Assembly (NCBI GenBank): GCA_019752015.1
Contig: JAIEMQ010000028.1
Location: forward strand, 113,630-177,629
DNA: 64,000 bases
Direction: 5' to 3'
Origin: Cyanobacteriota bacterium
GTDB taxonomy: Bacteria > Acidobacteriota > Vicinamibacteria > Vicinamibacterales > UBA2999
Numbering within the stretch: position 1 is the stretch's first letter; every line of letters starts with the position of its first letter. This document shows positions 33,775 through 42,136 of this stretch, piece by piece. The position numbers were made by a program, and so were the translations under genes. Under the pieces are notes generated by a model. It was not told the DNA's origin, ran no database searches, and saw only the letters and a list, made by a program, of their open reading frames with translations.

Positions 33775-35116
33775 TAACAGGGGCCTGGCTGCCTGGGTGC
33801 TCGGGTGCACGCTGCTTGCGTGCGTGGCGGCGTGCGCGCCGAAGGCAGCGCCGGTTGTCGCCGGCGCGCCCAGGCATCCGGACTTTGTGTTCCCGGTATT
33901 CCCCGAGGGGACCAGGCCTGAACAGGCCTCGCGCATCGAGCGCGGCTGGCAATACCTGCAGCTCGACGATCATCGCAACGCCGAACGCGAGTTCCTGTCA
34001 GCGTTGCAGCAACAGCCCGGGTTCGTGTCCGCCGAGACCGCGATGGCGTATCTGATGGCCGCGCGCGGTAACGAGAGGGATGCGGCGACGCGATTCGATC
34101 GCGCGCTGCAGACGGATGCGGCCTACGTGCCCGCCCTGATTGGCCGCGGGCAGGTGATGCTCGAGCTCGATCGCGACGCCGATGCCCTCGCCAGTTTCGA
34201 AGCCGCGCTCGCCAGGGATCCGTCGCTGACCGATCTGCGCAGCCGCGTTGATGTGCTGAAGTTCCGCGCGACGCAGGACATGCTGGCGCGCGCCAAGGCC
34301 GCCGCCGACGCGCGGCGCTGGGACGAGGCTGCCAGTATTTACCGGCAGGCGATCGCCGCCTCGCCGGATTCGGGATTCCTGTATCGCGATCTCGCCGCGG
34401 TCGAGCAGCGAGCGGGGCAGAGTGCGAACGCGCTCGAGCATTATCGAAAGGCGGTCGAGATCGATTCGAGCGATGCGCGATCGCACGCCGGCATCGCCGC
34501 TATTCTCGAAAGCCAGGGCGACGTGGTCGGCGCGCTGTCGGAGTATGAACGCGCCCGCGCGCTCGATCCGTCCGAGGCGCCGGACAGCGCGATCAACCGT
34601 CTGCGTGCCGCGGCCGCGCTCGCGAAACTGCCGGAGCAGTACCGCGCGATTCCTTCGCACACGACGGTGACGCGCGCCGACATTGCTTCGTTGATCGGTG
34701 TGCGCCTCGAATCGCTGATCGCGCGCGCGAAGCCGCGGCAGGTCATCATCACGGACATCCGTGGCCAATGGGCACAACCCTGGATCGCGCCGGTCGTGCG
34801 CTCGGGCGCAATGGATACGTTGCCGAACTACGAGTTCGAGCCGTCACGACAGGTCCGCCGCGGCGAGCTGGCAACGACGGTGTCGCGGTTGCTGACGCTG
34901 ATTGCGGCGGCCAAGCCGGAGCTCGCAAAGAAATGGCAGGGCGCGCGCGTCACCATCAATGACGTCGGCGCGACGCATCTCAGCTACCCGGCGGTGTCGG
35001 CGGTCGTCGCGGCCGGCGTGATGCCGCTCGCCAACGGGAATTTCGAGCTGCTGCGCCCGGTCAGCGGCGCCGAGGCGGTCGACATCATCGGCCGCCTCGA
35101 AGCACTGGCACGCTGA
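33767..35116 (+). CDS. TPR-repeat lipoprotein with SLH-like C-terminus
   Basis: A 449-residue protein from GTG 33767, overlapping the hflX stop by 8 bases. The signal ends in a lipobox-like segment (GCTLLACVAACAPK), so it is probably lipid-anchored. TPR units run from about residue 45 to 290 (for example RGWQYLQLDDHRNAEREFL and HYRKAVEIDSSDARSHAGIA). The last 130 residues resemble S-layer-homology modules (ITDIRGQWAQPWIAPVVRSG and NDVGATHLSYPAVSAVVAAG), which bind cell-wall polymers in other bacteria. It may link the outer or inner membrane with the wall. It is translationally coupled to the CDP-alcohol transferase after it (TGATG). Confidence 0.8.
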   Translation: MADNRGLAAWVLGCTLLACVAACAPKAAPVVAGAPRHPDFVFPVFPEGTRPEQASRIERGWQYLQLDDHRNAEREFLSALQQQPGFVSAETAMAYLMAARGNERDAATRFDRALQTDAAYVPALIGRGQVMLELDRDADALASFEAALARDPSLTDLRSRVDVLKFRATQDMLARAKAAADARRWDEAASIYRQAIAASPDSGFLYRDLAAVEQRAGQSANALEHYRKAVEIDSSDARSHAGIAAILESQGDVVGALSEYERARALDPSEAPDSAINRLRAAAALAKLPEQYRAIPSHTTVTRADIASLIGVRLESLIARAKPRQVIITDIRGQWAQPWIAPVVRSGAMDTLPNYEFEPSRQVRRGELATTVSRLLTLIAAAKPELAKKWQGARVTINDVGATHLSYPAVSAVVAAGVMPLANGNFELLRPVSGAEAVDIIGRLEALAR

Positions 35117-35673
35117 TGACCGCGCAAGTGTTCACGATTGCGAACCAGCTGACGCTGCTTCGCATGCTGCTCATTCCCGCATTCGTGATCCTGACGCTCT
35201 ACGGAGAATTCGGCTGGGCGCTGGCGGTGTTCGCGTTCGCCGGACTCACCGATCTGCTCGATGGCCTCGCGGCCCGCACCACCGGCCAGAAGAGCGAGCT
35301 CGGCGCGTGGCTCGATCCCGCCGCGGACAAGCTGTTGCTCGTCACGACATTCATTGTCCTGACGCTGCCGAATATCGGTCTCGTCAATCGCATTCCGTTG
35401 TGGCTGACGGTTCTGATCATCAGCCGTGACGTCGGCATCGTGTTGACGGTGGCGATTGTAAACCTTGCCGTGGGTCCGCGCACGTTCAAGCCGTCGCCGC
35501 TCGGCAAGGCGGCGACGGCGATCTTCATCGTCGCGTGCGTGGTGGTGATGATCTTCAACTATCTCGGTTACCACTCGCGGTGGGTCGACGCGGCGATCTG
35601 GATCTCGGCCGCGATCACGATCACGTCGGGCGTCGACTACGTCTGGCGCATCGCGAAGATCATTAACAAATAA
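35116..35673 (+). CDS. CDP-alcohol phosphatidyltransferase (PgsA-like)
   Basis: A 185-residue membrane enzyme with the full catalytic signature in TDLLDGLAARTTGQKSELG followed by AWLDPAADK (D-x2-D-G-x2-A-R-x8-G-x3-D-x3-D, about residues 45-72). Five or six helices surround it. The length and sequence fit phosphatidylglycerophosphate synthase, which makes the precursor of phosphatidylglycerol from CDP-diacylglycerol. A cardiolipin-type or other CDP-alcohol enzyme cannot be excluded. Its ATG overlaps the stop of the TPR gene. A palindromic repeat starts one base after the stop and may terminate transcription. Confidence 0.88.
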   Translation: MTAQVFTIANQLTLLRMLLIPAFVILTLYGEFGWALAVFAFAGLTDLLDGLAARTTGQKSELGAWLDPAADKLLLVTTFIVLTLPNIGLVNRIPLWLTVLIISRDVGIVLTVAIVNLAVGPRTFKPSPLGKAATAIFIVACVVVMIFNYLGYHSRWVDAAIWISAAITITSGVDYVWRIAKIINK

Positions 35674-35674
35674 A

Positions 35675-35802
35675 GGTCCGCCTAAAGGCGGACCCTCACG
35701 ACCTTCTCTGGGAAATCATCCTGTGAGGGTCCGGCTTCAGCGGGACCTAGGTTCGGACCCCAGAAGACACCTGTGAGGGTCCGGCTTTAGCCGGACCTAG
35801 GT
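35675..35802. repeat. Three palindromic repeats between pgsA-like gene and rhlE
   Basis: A hairpin GGTCCGCC-TAAA-GGCGGACC (35675-35694) is followed by CCTCAC. Two near-identical units starting CTGTGAGGGTCCGGCTT and ending GGGACCTAGGT or CGGACCTAGGT lie at 35721-35752 and 35771-35802. The first hairpin is the inverted form of the other two. The TAG stop of the convergent helicase gene (35799-35797) is part of the third unit. They probably serve as bidirectional terminators and look like members of a REP-type family. Confidence 0.85.
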
Positions 35803-37113
35803 CCTGCCGCGGCGTCCTTGTGGGCGGCTGCGCTGCGATCCGAACCGCTTCGGTCCGAATGAACCGCCGCGGGCCCCTTTCGATCGCCACGGTCCTTTGG
35901 CGCGTTGCGGCAGGCCCCCGTGCGGCCTGGGCGGTCGATCGCCGCGCGAATCCTCACGCGCCTCAGCGTGCCCAGCCGGCCCTGCCACCGCGGCCACATA
36001 GCCCTCGAGTTTCTTGCGCGTGATGCCGCGCCCGAGAAAGCGTTCGAGACGCCGCACGCTGTCCGCGTCTTCATGCGTCGCGAAGCTGATCGCGTCGCCG
36101 ATGGCCTGCGCCCGGCCAGTCCGGCCGATGCGATGCACGTAGTCTTCCGGCTGCGGCGGGAAGTCGAAGTTGATGACGTGCGAGATGCCGTCGACGTCGA
36201 TGCCGCGCGCGGCAATGTCGGTGGCGATCAGCACGCGCACGTCGCCCGATTTGAATCGGCGGAGTGCCTGTAGGCGCTGGCCCTGTGTGCGATTGGAATG
36301 CAGCGTGGCCGTGGACAGCCCCGCGTCGCTGAGCTTGCGTGCAATGCGATCGGCGCCGTGCTTCGTGCGCGAAAAGACCAGCACCGATTCGAGCGCCGCA
36401 TCCTTCAACAGGTGAATCAGCGCCGGCACCTTGCCGGCCGGCGAGACTTCGACGACATATTGAGTGACGGCTTCGGCGGGCGTCGATCGCGCGCCGATCT
36501 CGACCGACACCGGATCGCGCAGCACGTCCTTCGCCACGCGCTCGATCTCCTTCGACATCGTCGCCGAAAAGAGCAGCGTCTGCCGCGACGCCGGCGTCTT
36601 CGAGACGATGCGGCGGATGGCGGGCAGGAAGCCCATGTCGAGCATGCGATCGGCCTCGTCCAGGACCAGCATCTGCAGCGCGCCGAAGTCGACGTGCCGT
36701 TGCTCCATCAAATCGATCAGGCGGCCGGGCGTGGCGACGACCAGATCGACTCCGCGGCGGAGCGCCTGAATCTGCGGGCCCTCGCCGACGCCGCCGAAGA
36801 TGGTGGCGTAGCGCAGCGGCAGGTGCTTGCCGTAGGCGCGGACGTTCTCCTCGATCTGCGCGGCCAGCTCGCGGGTCGGCGCGATCACCAGCGCGCGCAT
36901 GGTGCGCTGCGGCTGGGTGGCCGCCATCATTTCAAGCAGCGGCAGCACGAACGCGGCGGTCTTGCCGGTGCCGGTCTGCGCGACGCCGATCACGTCGCGG
37001 CCCGAGAGGATGGTGGGAATCGCCTTCGCCTGGATGGGCGTGGGCTCGACGTAACCTTTTTCTTTGAGTGCCTGGGCGAGCTTGGAACCGAGACCGAGTG
37101 ATGCAAATGGCAA
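35797..37113 (-). CDS. rhlE: DEAD-box RNA helicase (RhlE type)
   Basis: An ATP-dependent RNA helicase of 438 residues. The motifs in order are the Q motif (PTPIQAKAIP), I AQTGTGKT, Ia APTRELA, Ib TPGR, II DEAD, III SAT, V ATDIAARGID and VI HRIGRTGR. A basic Gly/Arg/Ser-rich tail of about 65 residues binds RNA. The first start is TTG 37113, immediately after the stop of the sugar decarboxylase gene upstream (TAATTG), so it appears translationally coupled to the polysaccharide operon. The stop is supplied by a palindromic repeat. Confidence 0.93.
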   Translation of the reverse strand: MPFASLGLGSKLAQALKEKGYVEPTPIQAKAIPTILSGRDVIGVAQTGTGKTAAFVLPLLEMMAATQPQRTMRALVIAPTRELAAQIEENVRAYGKHLPLRYATIFGGVGEGPQIQALRRGVDLVVATPGRLIDLMEQRHVDFGALQMLVLDEADRMLDMGFLPAIRRIVSKTPASRQTLLFSATMSKEIERVAKDVLRDPVSVEIGARSTPAEAVTQYVVEVSPAGKVPALIHLLKDAALESVLVFSRTKHGADRIARKLSDAGLSTATLHSNRTQGQRLQALRRFKSGDVRVLIATDIAARGIDVDGISHVINFDFPPQPEDYVHRIGRTGRAQAIGDAISFATHEDADSVRRLERFLGRGITRKKLEGYVAAVAGPAGHAEAREDSRGDRPPRPHGGLPQRAKGPWRSKGARGGSFGPKRFGSQRSRPQGRRGRT

Positions 37114-38052
37114 TTACGGACCTAACACCTTTTCCCTGAAGTAGTCGATGGTGCGGCCAAGTCCCTGCTCGAGGGTGACCTTGGGCTCCCAGCCGAGCAG
37201 CGTGCGCGCGCGGGTAATGTCGGGCTGCCGGACCTTCGGGTCGTCTGTCGGCAGCGGCTTGTAGACGATCTTACTCTTAGACCCGGTCATCTCGATGATC
37301 AATCGCGCGATCTGCTCGATCGTCATCTCCTGCGGATTGCCGATGTTGATCGGCCCCGCTTCCTTCGACAGCATGAGCCGGATGATGCCGTCGACGAGAT
37401 CGCTGATGTAACAGAAGCTGCGGGTCTGCGAGCCGTCGCCGAACACCGTCACGTCTTCGTTGATCAGCGCCTGCGAAATGAATGCGGGCACGGCGCGGCC
37501 GTCGCGGATGCGCATGCGCGGGCCGTAGGTATTGAAGATCCGGACGATCTTCGTATCGACCTTGTGGAAACGGCGATAGGCGACCGTCATCGCTTCCGCG
37601 AACCGCTTGGCCTCGTCGTAGACGCCGCGCGGACCGATCGGGTTGACGTTGCCCCAGTAGCTTTCTTTCTGCGGATGCTCGAGCGGATCGCCGTAGACCT
37701 CCGACGTCGACGCGATCACGAATCCCGCGCCCTTCGCCTTGGCGAGGCCGAGCGCCTTGTGCGTGCCGAGCGAGCCGACCTTCAGCGTCTGGATCGGCAG
37801 CTCGAGGTAATCGATCGGGCTGGCCGGGCTCGCCCAGTGCAAGACGTAGTCGACCGGGCCGTCGACGTCGATGAAGTTCGTGACGTCGTGGCGGATGAAC
37901 TGGAAGTCGCGATCGCGCAGGTGCGCGATGTTGGCGAGATCGCCGGTCAGGAGATTGTCGATGCCGACCACGCTGAAGCCGCGATCGAGCAGCGTCTCGG
38001 AAAGATGTGAGCCGATGAACCCGGCGGCGCCGGTGATCACTACGCGAGGCAT
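37114..38052 (-). CDS. UDP-glucuronate decarboxylase (UXS, SDR family)
   Basis: A 312-residue extended SDR enzyme converting UDP-glucuronate to UDP-xylose. The NAD motif is [12 protein letters not shown] near residue 6, and the catalytic Y-x3-K is in [11 protein letters not shown]. The UXS-specific features include [19 protein letters not shown], the [14 protein letters not shown] loop and [19 protein letters not shown]. Its substrate would come from the Ugd encoded at 46391-47689. It lies between the sugar-phosphate transferase and rhlE on the minus strand, with gaps of only 3 and 0 bases. Confidence 0.93.
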   Translation of the reverse strand: MPRVVITGAAGFIGSHLSETLLDRGFSVVGIDNLLTGDLANIAHLRDRDFQFIRHDVTNFIDVDGPVDYVLHWASPASPIDYLELPIQTLKVGSLGTHKALGLAKAKGAGFVIASTSEVYGDPLEHPQKESYWGNVNPIGPRGVYDEAKRFAEAMTVAYRRFHKVDTKIVRIFNTYGPRMRIRDGRAVPAFISQALINEDVTVFGDGSQTRSFCYISDLVDGIIRLMLSKEAGPINIGNPQEMTIEQIARLIIEMTGSKSKIVYKPLPTDDPKVRQPDITRARTLLGWEPKVTLEQGLGRTIDYFREKVLGP

Positions 38053-38055
38053 GCG

Positions 38056-39498
38056 CTACGCTCTCGCCCTGTTGGGAGCGAACGCGCGCACCAGCGTGAG
38101 CCACATGATCTTGATGTCGAGCGTAACCGACCAGTTTTCGATGTAATACAGATCGTACTCGATTCGCTTCTCGAGCGACGTGTTGCCGCGCCAGCCGTTG
38201 ACCTGCGCCCAGCCGGTGATGCCCGCCTTGACCTTGTGGCGCAGCATGTACTGCGGAATGCGGTGCTTGAACTGCTCGACGAAGAACGGCCGCTCCGGCC
38301 GCGGCCCGACGATCGACATCTCGCCCTTCAGCACGTTCCAGAACTGCGGCCACTCGTCGAGATCGTGGCGGCGCAGGAACGCGCCGACCCTCGTGGCGCG
38401 ACTGTCGTTCTCGTCCGCCCAGATCGGACCGGTCTCCGTCTCTGCATCGGCCGGCATCGTCCTGAACTTGTAAACGGTGAACTGCTTGCCGTCGAGGCCC
38501 ATGCGCTCCTGCGCGTAGAAGATCGGGCCCGGCGAGCTGCGCTTGATCATCCAGCTGATCAGCAGTCCCGGCAGCGCCATCACCGCCAGCGCGAACGTCG
38601 AGATCGTGACGTCGAGCACGCGCTTGATGAACGCGCTGATGCCCTGCAGCGGCACGTCGTTGAGGTTGATCACCGGCACGCCGTCGAGATCCTCGAGGCG
38701 CGCGCGCAGGGCGATGAACTGCAGCAGGTCGGGCACGACTTTCACGTCGACGCCCTCGCGGCTCGTCGATTCGACGAGATCGAGCAGCTTCATGTGCTCT
38801 TCGAGCGGCAGCGCGACGTAGAGATCGTCGATCTGCTCGTTGGTGACGATGTTCGCGGCGTCGGCGAGCGAGCCGAGCAGCGGCAGACCGCGATAGCCGA
38901 GATGATCGCCGACGGCCTTGTCGTCGACGAAGCCGACGATCTGGTAGCCGAGCTCGCGATGCTCGAGGATGCGGTCGGCGACGACGCGGCCGAGATCGCC
39001 GGCGCCGGCGATCAGGATCTTGCGGAGGCCGATGCCGGCCAGCCAGCGGCGCTCCAGCGCTTCGCGGATGAACTTGCGCGACAGGTAGCCGAGCGCGATG
39101 TTGGTGACGAGGAAGATGCCCCAGACAATGCGCGAGACTTCGAAGGCGCCGACCTCGCGCTGCGCTTCGGTTGCGTAGTACGCCTGGTAGAAGAGGGTCG
39201 CGACAATACCGAGCACGACGGCGAAAATGCTGCCGACGAGCACGTTGAAGAAGTCGTCGATGCGCGATCGGCCGCGGCGCAGCCGGTAGAGCCCCTGGAA
39301 GTGGAAGCCGAGCGGAACGATCAACGCCACGAACGGCAGCACGTTGATGTACTGCTCGACCGGCGGATGGCCTCTCGTGATCGCGATCAGTCCGGTTTCG
39401 AAACGAAGCAGGTACGCGAGGACGAACGCGACCATGCCGAGGACCGCGTCCGTGCCAACGTGAAACGCGACGAGCAGCCGGTTGTGGCGCCTTACCAT
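38056..39498 (-). CDS. Undecaprenyl-phosphate sugar phosphotransferase (WbaP/WcaJ-like)
   Basis: A 480-residue polyprenyl glycosyl-1-phosphate transferase that starts polysaccharide or lipoglycan synthesis by loading the first sugar phosphate on undecaprenyl phosphate. Four N-terminal helices precede a CoA-binding-like Rossmann part (KILIAGAGDLGRVVADRI). The catalytic domain has KRVLDVTIS, GPIFYAQERMGLDGK, YKFRTM, DEWPQFWNVLKGEMSIVGPRP and WAQVNGWRGNT. The first sugar is usually glucose or galactose. The gene overlaps the upstream glycosyltransferase by 7 bases, so both belong to one minus-strand operon. Confidence 0.94.
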   Translation of the reverse strand: MVRRHNRLLVAFHVGTDAVLGMVAFVLAYLLRFETGLIAITRGHPPVEQYINVLPFVALIVPLGFHFQGLYRLRRGRSRIDDFFNVLVGSIFAVVLGIVATLFYQAYYATEAQREVGAFEVSRIVWGIFLVTNIALGYLSRKFIREALERRWLAGIGLRKILIAGAGDLGRVVADRILEHRELGYQIVGFVDDKAVGDHLGYRGLPLLGSLADAANIVTNEQIDDLYVALPLEEHMKLLDLVESTSREGVDVKVVPDLLQFIALRARLEDLDGVPVINLNDVPLQGISAFIKRVLDVTISTFALAVMALPGLLISWMIKRSSPGPIFYAQERMGLDGKQFTVYKFRTMPADAETETGPIWADENDSRATRVGAFLRRHDLDEWPQFWNVLKGEMSIVGPRPERPFFVEQFKHRIPQYMLRHKVKAGITGWAQVNGWRGNTSLEKRIEYDLYYIENWSVTLDIKIMWLTLVRAFAPNRARA

Positions 39499-40649
39499 CG
39501 CGATCCTGCCGGCGCGCTCAGCGTGTCCTCGACAATGTGCTGGATCTCATCGACGAAGCGCGTGCGGGAAAAGCGTTCGGCGTGCTGCCGGATGCGCGGC
39601 GCGTCCCACGCGATCGTGGCCGCGCGTTTCAATCCCGCTGCAAGTGATTCGACAGTCGTGTCGCCGAACTGCACGCCGGTCTCGCCGTCGATCACCGTGT
39701 CGAGCGCGCCGCCGCGTCCGAGCGCAACGACCGGCCGGCCGCACGCCTGCGCCTCGACCGGCACAATTCCGAAATCCTCTTCGCCGGGAAGAATCGTGGC
39801 GACCGTCGATCGATACTGCTCGCGGATCTCTTCGTCCGACAGCCACCCAACGAGCTCGATGCCGTCGCCGGTGAGCCGCTCCAGGTTGGCGCGCTCCGGC
39901 CCGTTGCCGACGACCGTCAGTCCGACGCCCGCATGCCGTGCCGCCATCATCGCCAGGTCCACGCGTTTGTACGGCACGAGCGCGGACACGACCAGAAACT
40001 TGGGTTGTGGCGGGGCCAGGACGGCTGGCTTGCCCTCCGGAGCTTCAGCGAAGGAGGGCGGAGTGTAGAACTCGGTGTCGACCGGTGGATAGACAAGGGT
40101 CGACTGACGATTATAGTACAGCGCGATCCTCCGGGCAACATATTGAGAGATAGCAAGATAGCGGTGTACGCGGCCTTCGGTGGCGCGGTCCCATCGGGCC
40201 AGTCCCGCGAGTACGGGCCTGAGCGCCAGGTTGCCGAGCTTCCCGACGCGGTCGGGCCCGAAGTAGGCATCGAACTGATCCCACGCGTAGCGCATTGGCG
40301 TCAGGCAGTAGCAGAGATGCCGCGCGCGTCCGGTCGAGACGACCGACTTCGCGGCGCAGTGGCTGGTGCTGATCACCAGGTCGTAGCTGTCGAGATCGAA
40401 TTGCTCGACGGCAATGGGGAAGAGCGGCAGATATTGGCGATAGAGGCGACCCGCGAACGGCAGCCACTGAATCGCGGATCGCTTGACGGTGCGCTGTTCG
40501 ATCACCGGCGAGGTCGTGCCCGGCAGGTGGACCAGCGTGAACAGGTCCGCCTTCGGGAACATCTCGCAGAAGACTTCGAGGGCCTTTTCGCCCCCGCGCA
40601 TGCCGGTGAGCCAGTCGTGAATGAGGGCGACGCGCAACCCTCTGATCAT
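39492..40649 (-). CDS. GT4-family glycosyltransferase
   Basis: A 385-residue GT-B enzyme. The acceptor half begins GLRVALIHDWLTGMRGGEK (the D-W-L-T-G-M-R-G-G-E motif common in mannosyl or rhamnosyl transferases). The donor half has VSALVPYKRVDLAM and the nucleotide-sugar site PGEEDFGIVPVEAQACGRPV with the conserved E-x7-E. Residues 196-209 (SFAEAPEGKPAVLA) at the inter-domain linker are encoded by a dispersed palindromic element (40024-40062). It is the first minus-strand gene on this side of the two small plus-strand genes. The donor and acceptor are unknown. Confidence 0.92.
   Translation of the reverse strand: MIRGLRVALIHDWLTGMRGGEKALEVFCEMFPKADLFTLVHLPGTTSPVIEQRTVKRSAIQWLPFAGRLYRQYLPLFPIAVEQFDLDSYDLVISTSHCAAKSVVSTGRARHLCYCLTPMRYAWDQFDAYFGPDRVGKLGNLALRPVLAGLARWDRATEGRVHRYLAISQYVARRIALYYNRQSTLVYPPVDTEFYTPPSFAEAPEGKPAVLAPPQPKFLVVSALVPYKRVDLAMMAARHAGVGLTVVGNGPERANLERLTGDGIELVGWLSDEEIREQYRSTVATILPGEEDFGIVPVEAQACGRPVVALGRGGALDTVIDGETGVQFGDTTVESLAAGLKRAATIAWDAPRIRQHAERFSRTRFVDEIQHIVEDTLSAPAGSRW
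40024..40062 (-). repeat. Dispersed palindromic element copy in a GT4 gene
   Basis: On the minus strand this reads CCGCCCTCCTTCGCTGAAG, then CTCCGGAGGGCAAGCCAGC, with GCCCTCC and GGAGGGC as palindrome arms. It resembles the elements in coaBC, priA and hflX and is translated in frame. Confidence 0.65.
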
Positions 40650-40683
40650 ACTCTCGCGCTAGGATAGGGGCCGGAGGGACGCC

Positions 40684-40986
40684 ATGCGGAAGGCTGTACT
40701 ACTGCTCTCGCTCGCGTTGATGGCCGGACCGATTCCTGCCGTTGCCGATCAGGCGCGCGCGAATCCGTACTCCAGACTCTTCGAGACGCGCGACCTGCTG
40801 ACGAAGGCAATGCAGGAACGGTCGGTGCCGCCGGCCGGCCAGCCCAAACCGAAGGTTGCGTGCGGCATGACGATCATCGAAGCGCCGCCGTTCTTCGATC
40901 AGAAGATGAAGGTCGAGCCGCGGAAAGATCCCAACGTGCGCTACACAATCCGCGCGGTCGAGCCGACAATCTGCAGTAGCAAATAA
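40684..40986 (+). CDS. Small exported protein, unknown function
   Basis: A 100-residue protein with a clear signal peptide (KAVLLLSLALMAGPIPAVA, cut before DQ). The mature part of about 78 residues is hydrophilic, has two Cys (in KVACGMTII and PTICSSK) and several Pro. The two Cys could form a disulfide. GGAGGGACGCC precedes the start and provides a Shine-Dalgarno site. No family is recognised. It lies divergent from the glycosyltransferase operon, within the polysaccharide locus. Confidence 0.75.
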   Translation: MRKAVLLLSLALMAGPIPAVADQARANPYSRLFETRDLLTKAMQERSVPPAGQPKPKVACGMTIIEAPPFFDQKMKVEPRKDPNVRYTIRAVEPTICSSK

Positions 40987-41011
40987 GCTTTGCGACAGGG
41001 AGGACCTCCCG

Positions 41012-41362
41012 ATGTTCTGTCCGAAGTGCGGCGCGAGCAACCAAGACGGAGCGTATACCTGCCTGAAGTGTGGTCGCGTGCTGCGCACGAAGATCGTGAC
41101 CAGGGACCGCAACTACGCCGACGACCCCTCGATGCGGATGATCATGCCGGTGGGCCGTTCCGGTTGGGCGATCGCGGCGGGGTATGCCGGACTCTTCGCC
41201 TTCCTGATTGCGCCGGCGCCGATCGCGCTCATCCTCGGGATCGTGGCGATGTTCGACCTCAAACGGAACCCGGAGAAGCACGGCTGGGGCCGCGCGATCT
41301 TCGGCGCGCTGATCGGCCTGCTCGGCACGGGCCTCCTCCTCGCGGTGTTTCTGATCCCGTAA
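41012..41362 (+). CDS. Zinc-ribbon membrane protein (DUF4190-like)
   Basis: A 116-residue protein. An N-terminal zinc ribbon has CPKC near residues 3-6 and CLKC near 17-20. After a 25-residue linker, two hydrophobic helices (GWAIAAGYAGLFAFLIAPAP and AIFGALIGLLGTGLLLAVFL) flank MFDLKRNPEKHGWGRA, the signature loop of DUF4190 proteins. A good GGGAGG site precedes the ATG. Function is unknown. Its stop is followed directly by the left end of the RAYT element. Confidence 0.8.
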   Translation: MFCPKCGASNQDGAYTCLKCGRVLRTKIVTRDRNYADDPSMRMIMPVGRSGWAIAAGYAGLFAFLIAPAPIALILGIVAMFDLKRNPEKHGWGRAIFGALIGLLGTGLLLAVFLIP

Positions 41363-41363
41363 G

Positions 41364-42136
41364 AAAAAGGGGCCGGGGATAATTTCGACTTAAGTGTCAC
41401 TATCACCGCTTCTTAGGTCGACCGACGGACCGAAGAGTGAGTCCAAGCAGCGGTGCGACGGCGGCTGCCCAGTCCGCGTCACCAATAGGCTGATCGCGTC
41501 GAATGCATCGTCGAATTTCGCGCAATTCTTTTTCGCTTTGCGGAGTATTCACGAGCTCGATCCAGTTGTCAGGTTGCGGGATTGGCCAGGGAGTCAGCGG
41601 GATTGGATGTCGATCGTTGCATTGCGCGTAGAGACTACCCCACGGCCAGTCCTGTGCTACCCGCACTAAGTGTTTGCGGAGTGCGTTGCGTTCGATGTAC
41701 CGGCACACGCGAATCAGCGATGTGCTGGTCTGGACCGGGACGCAGGTGAACCTCCCTTGATAGACGTATCCGCGCCCTCGCGCTTTGTGTGCGCCCGCCC
41801 ATCTGTTGGCGTGTGTTCCCTCCATCCAATGCATGAACCTGGAAAGATCTGCGATCCGATCGCAGGTCATGCCAAAGTGCCAATGGTTGAAGAGCACTTG
41901 GTACGCATGAATTCGCACTCGGTGCCCATATCGCTCGAGGCCCTCGGCGACAGCTTCTGCGAGGGCTTCGAAGTCGCGGTGCTTCGTAAACAGCTTCGTT
42001 CCGCGCACGGAGCGGTTCATTACATGAAAGGCTATGCCTCTCAGTGTGTGCCGAGGGCGTCTTGGCATTCGCGTTCTCCTGGCGATGTGTCGCCGGAGAA
42101 AGCAAGACCCGTGCCTTCAAAAAGATCCCCGGCCCC
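41364..42136. mobile_element. RAYT transposon-like element with inverted ends
   Basis: GGGGCCGGGGAT at 41369-41380 is repeated in inverted form at 42125-42136, bracketing a Y1 transposase gene; runs of five A flank both ends. The left end follows the TAA of the zinc-ribbon gene by six bases and the right end touches the TAA of the glycosyltransferase gene (42139-42137). The element thus sits exactly between two convergent genes without breaking either. It splits what may once have been a continuous polysaccharide operon on the minus strand. Confidence 0.75.
41403..42068 (-). CDS. REP-associated tyrosine transposase (RAYT, Y1/HUH family)
   Basis: A 221-residue single-strand DNA transposase-like protein. 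The HUH metal-binding motif is H62-W-H64 in FNHWHFGM, and the catalytic tyrosine is Y124 in VCRYIERNALR. The N-terminal MPRRPRHTLRGIAFHVMNR is typical of RAYTs, and GYVYQGRF near residue 100 is also conserved. RAYTs are domesticated or semi-mobile relatives of IS200 transposases thought to spread REP palindromes. All catalytic residues appear intact. Its own inverted ends, and the palindromes elsewhere in the window, are possible substrates. Confidence 0.9.
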   Translation of the reverse strand: MPRRPRHTLRGIAFHVMNRSVRGTKLFTKHRDFEALAEAVAEGLERYGHRVRIHAYQVLFNHWHFGMTCDRIADLSRFMHWMEGTHANRWAGAHKARGRGYVYQGRFTCVPVQTSTSLIRVCRYIERNALRKHLVRVAQDWPWGSLYAQCNDRHPIPLTPWPIPQPDNWIELVNTPQSEKELREIRRCIRRDQPIGDADWAAAVAPLLGLTLRSVGRPKKR

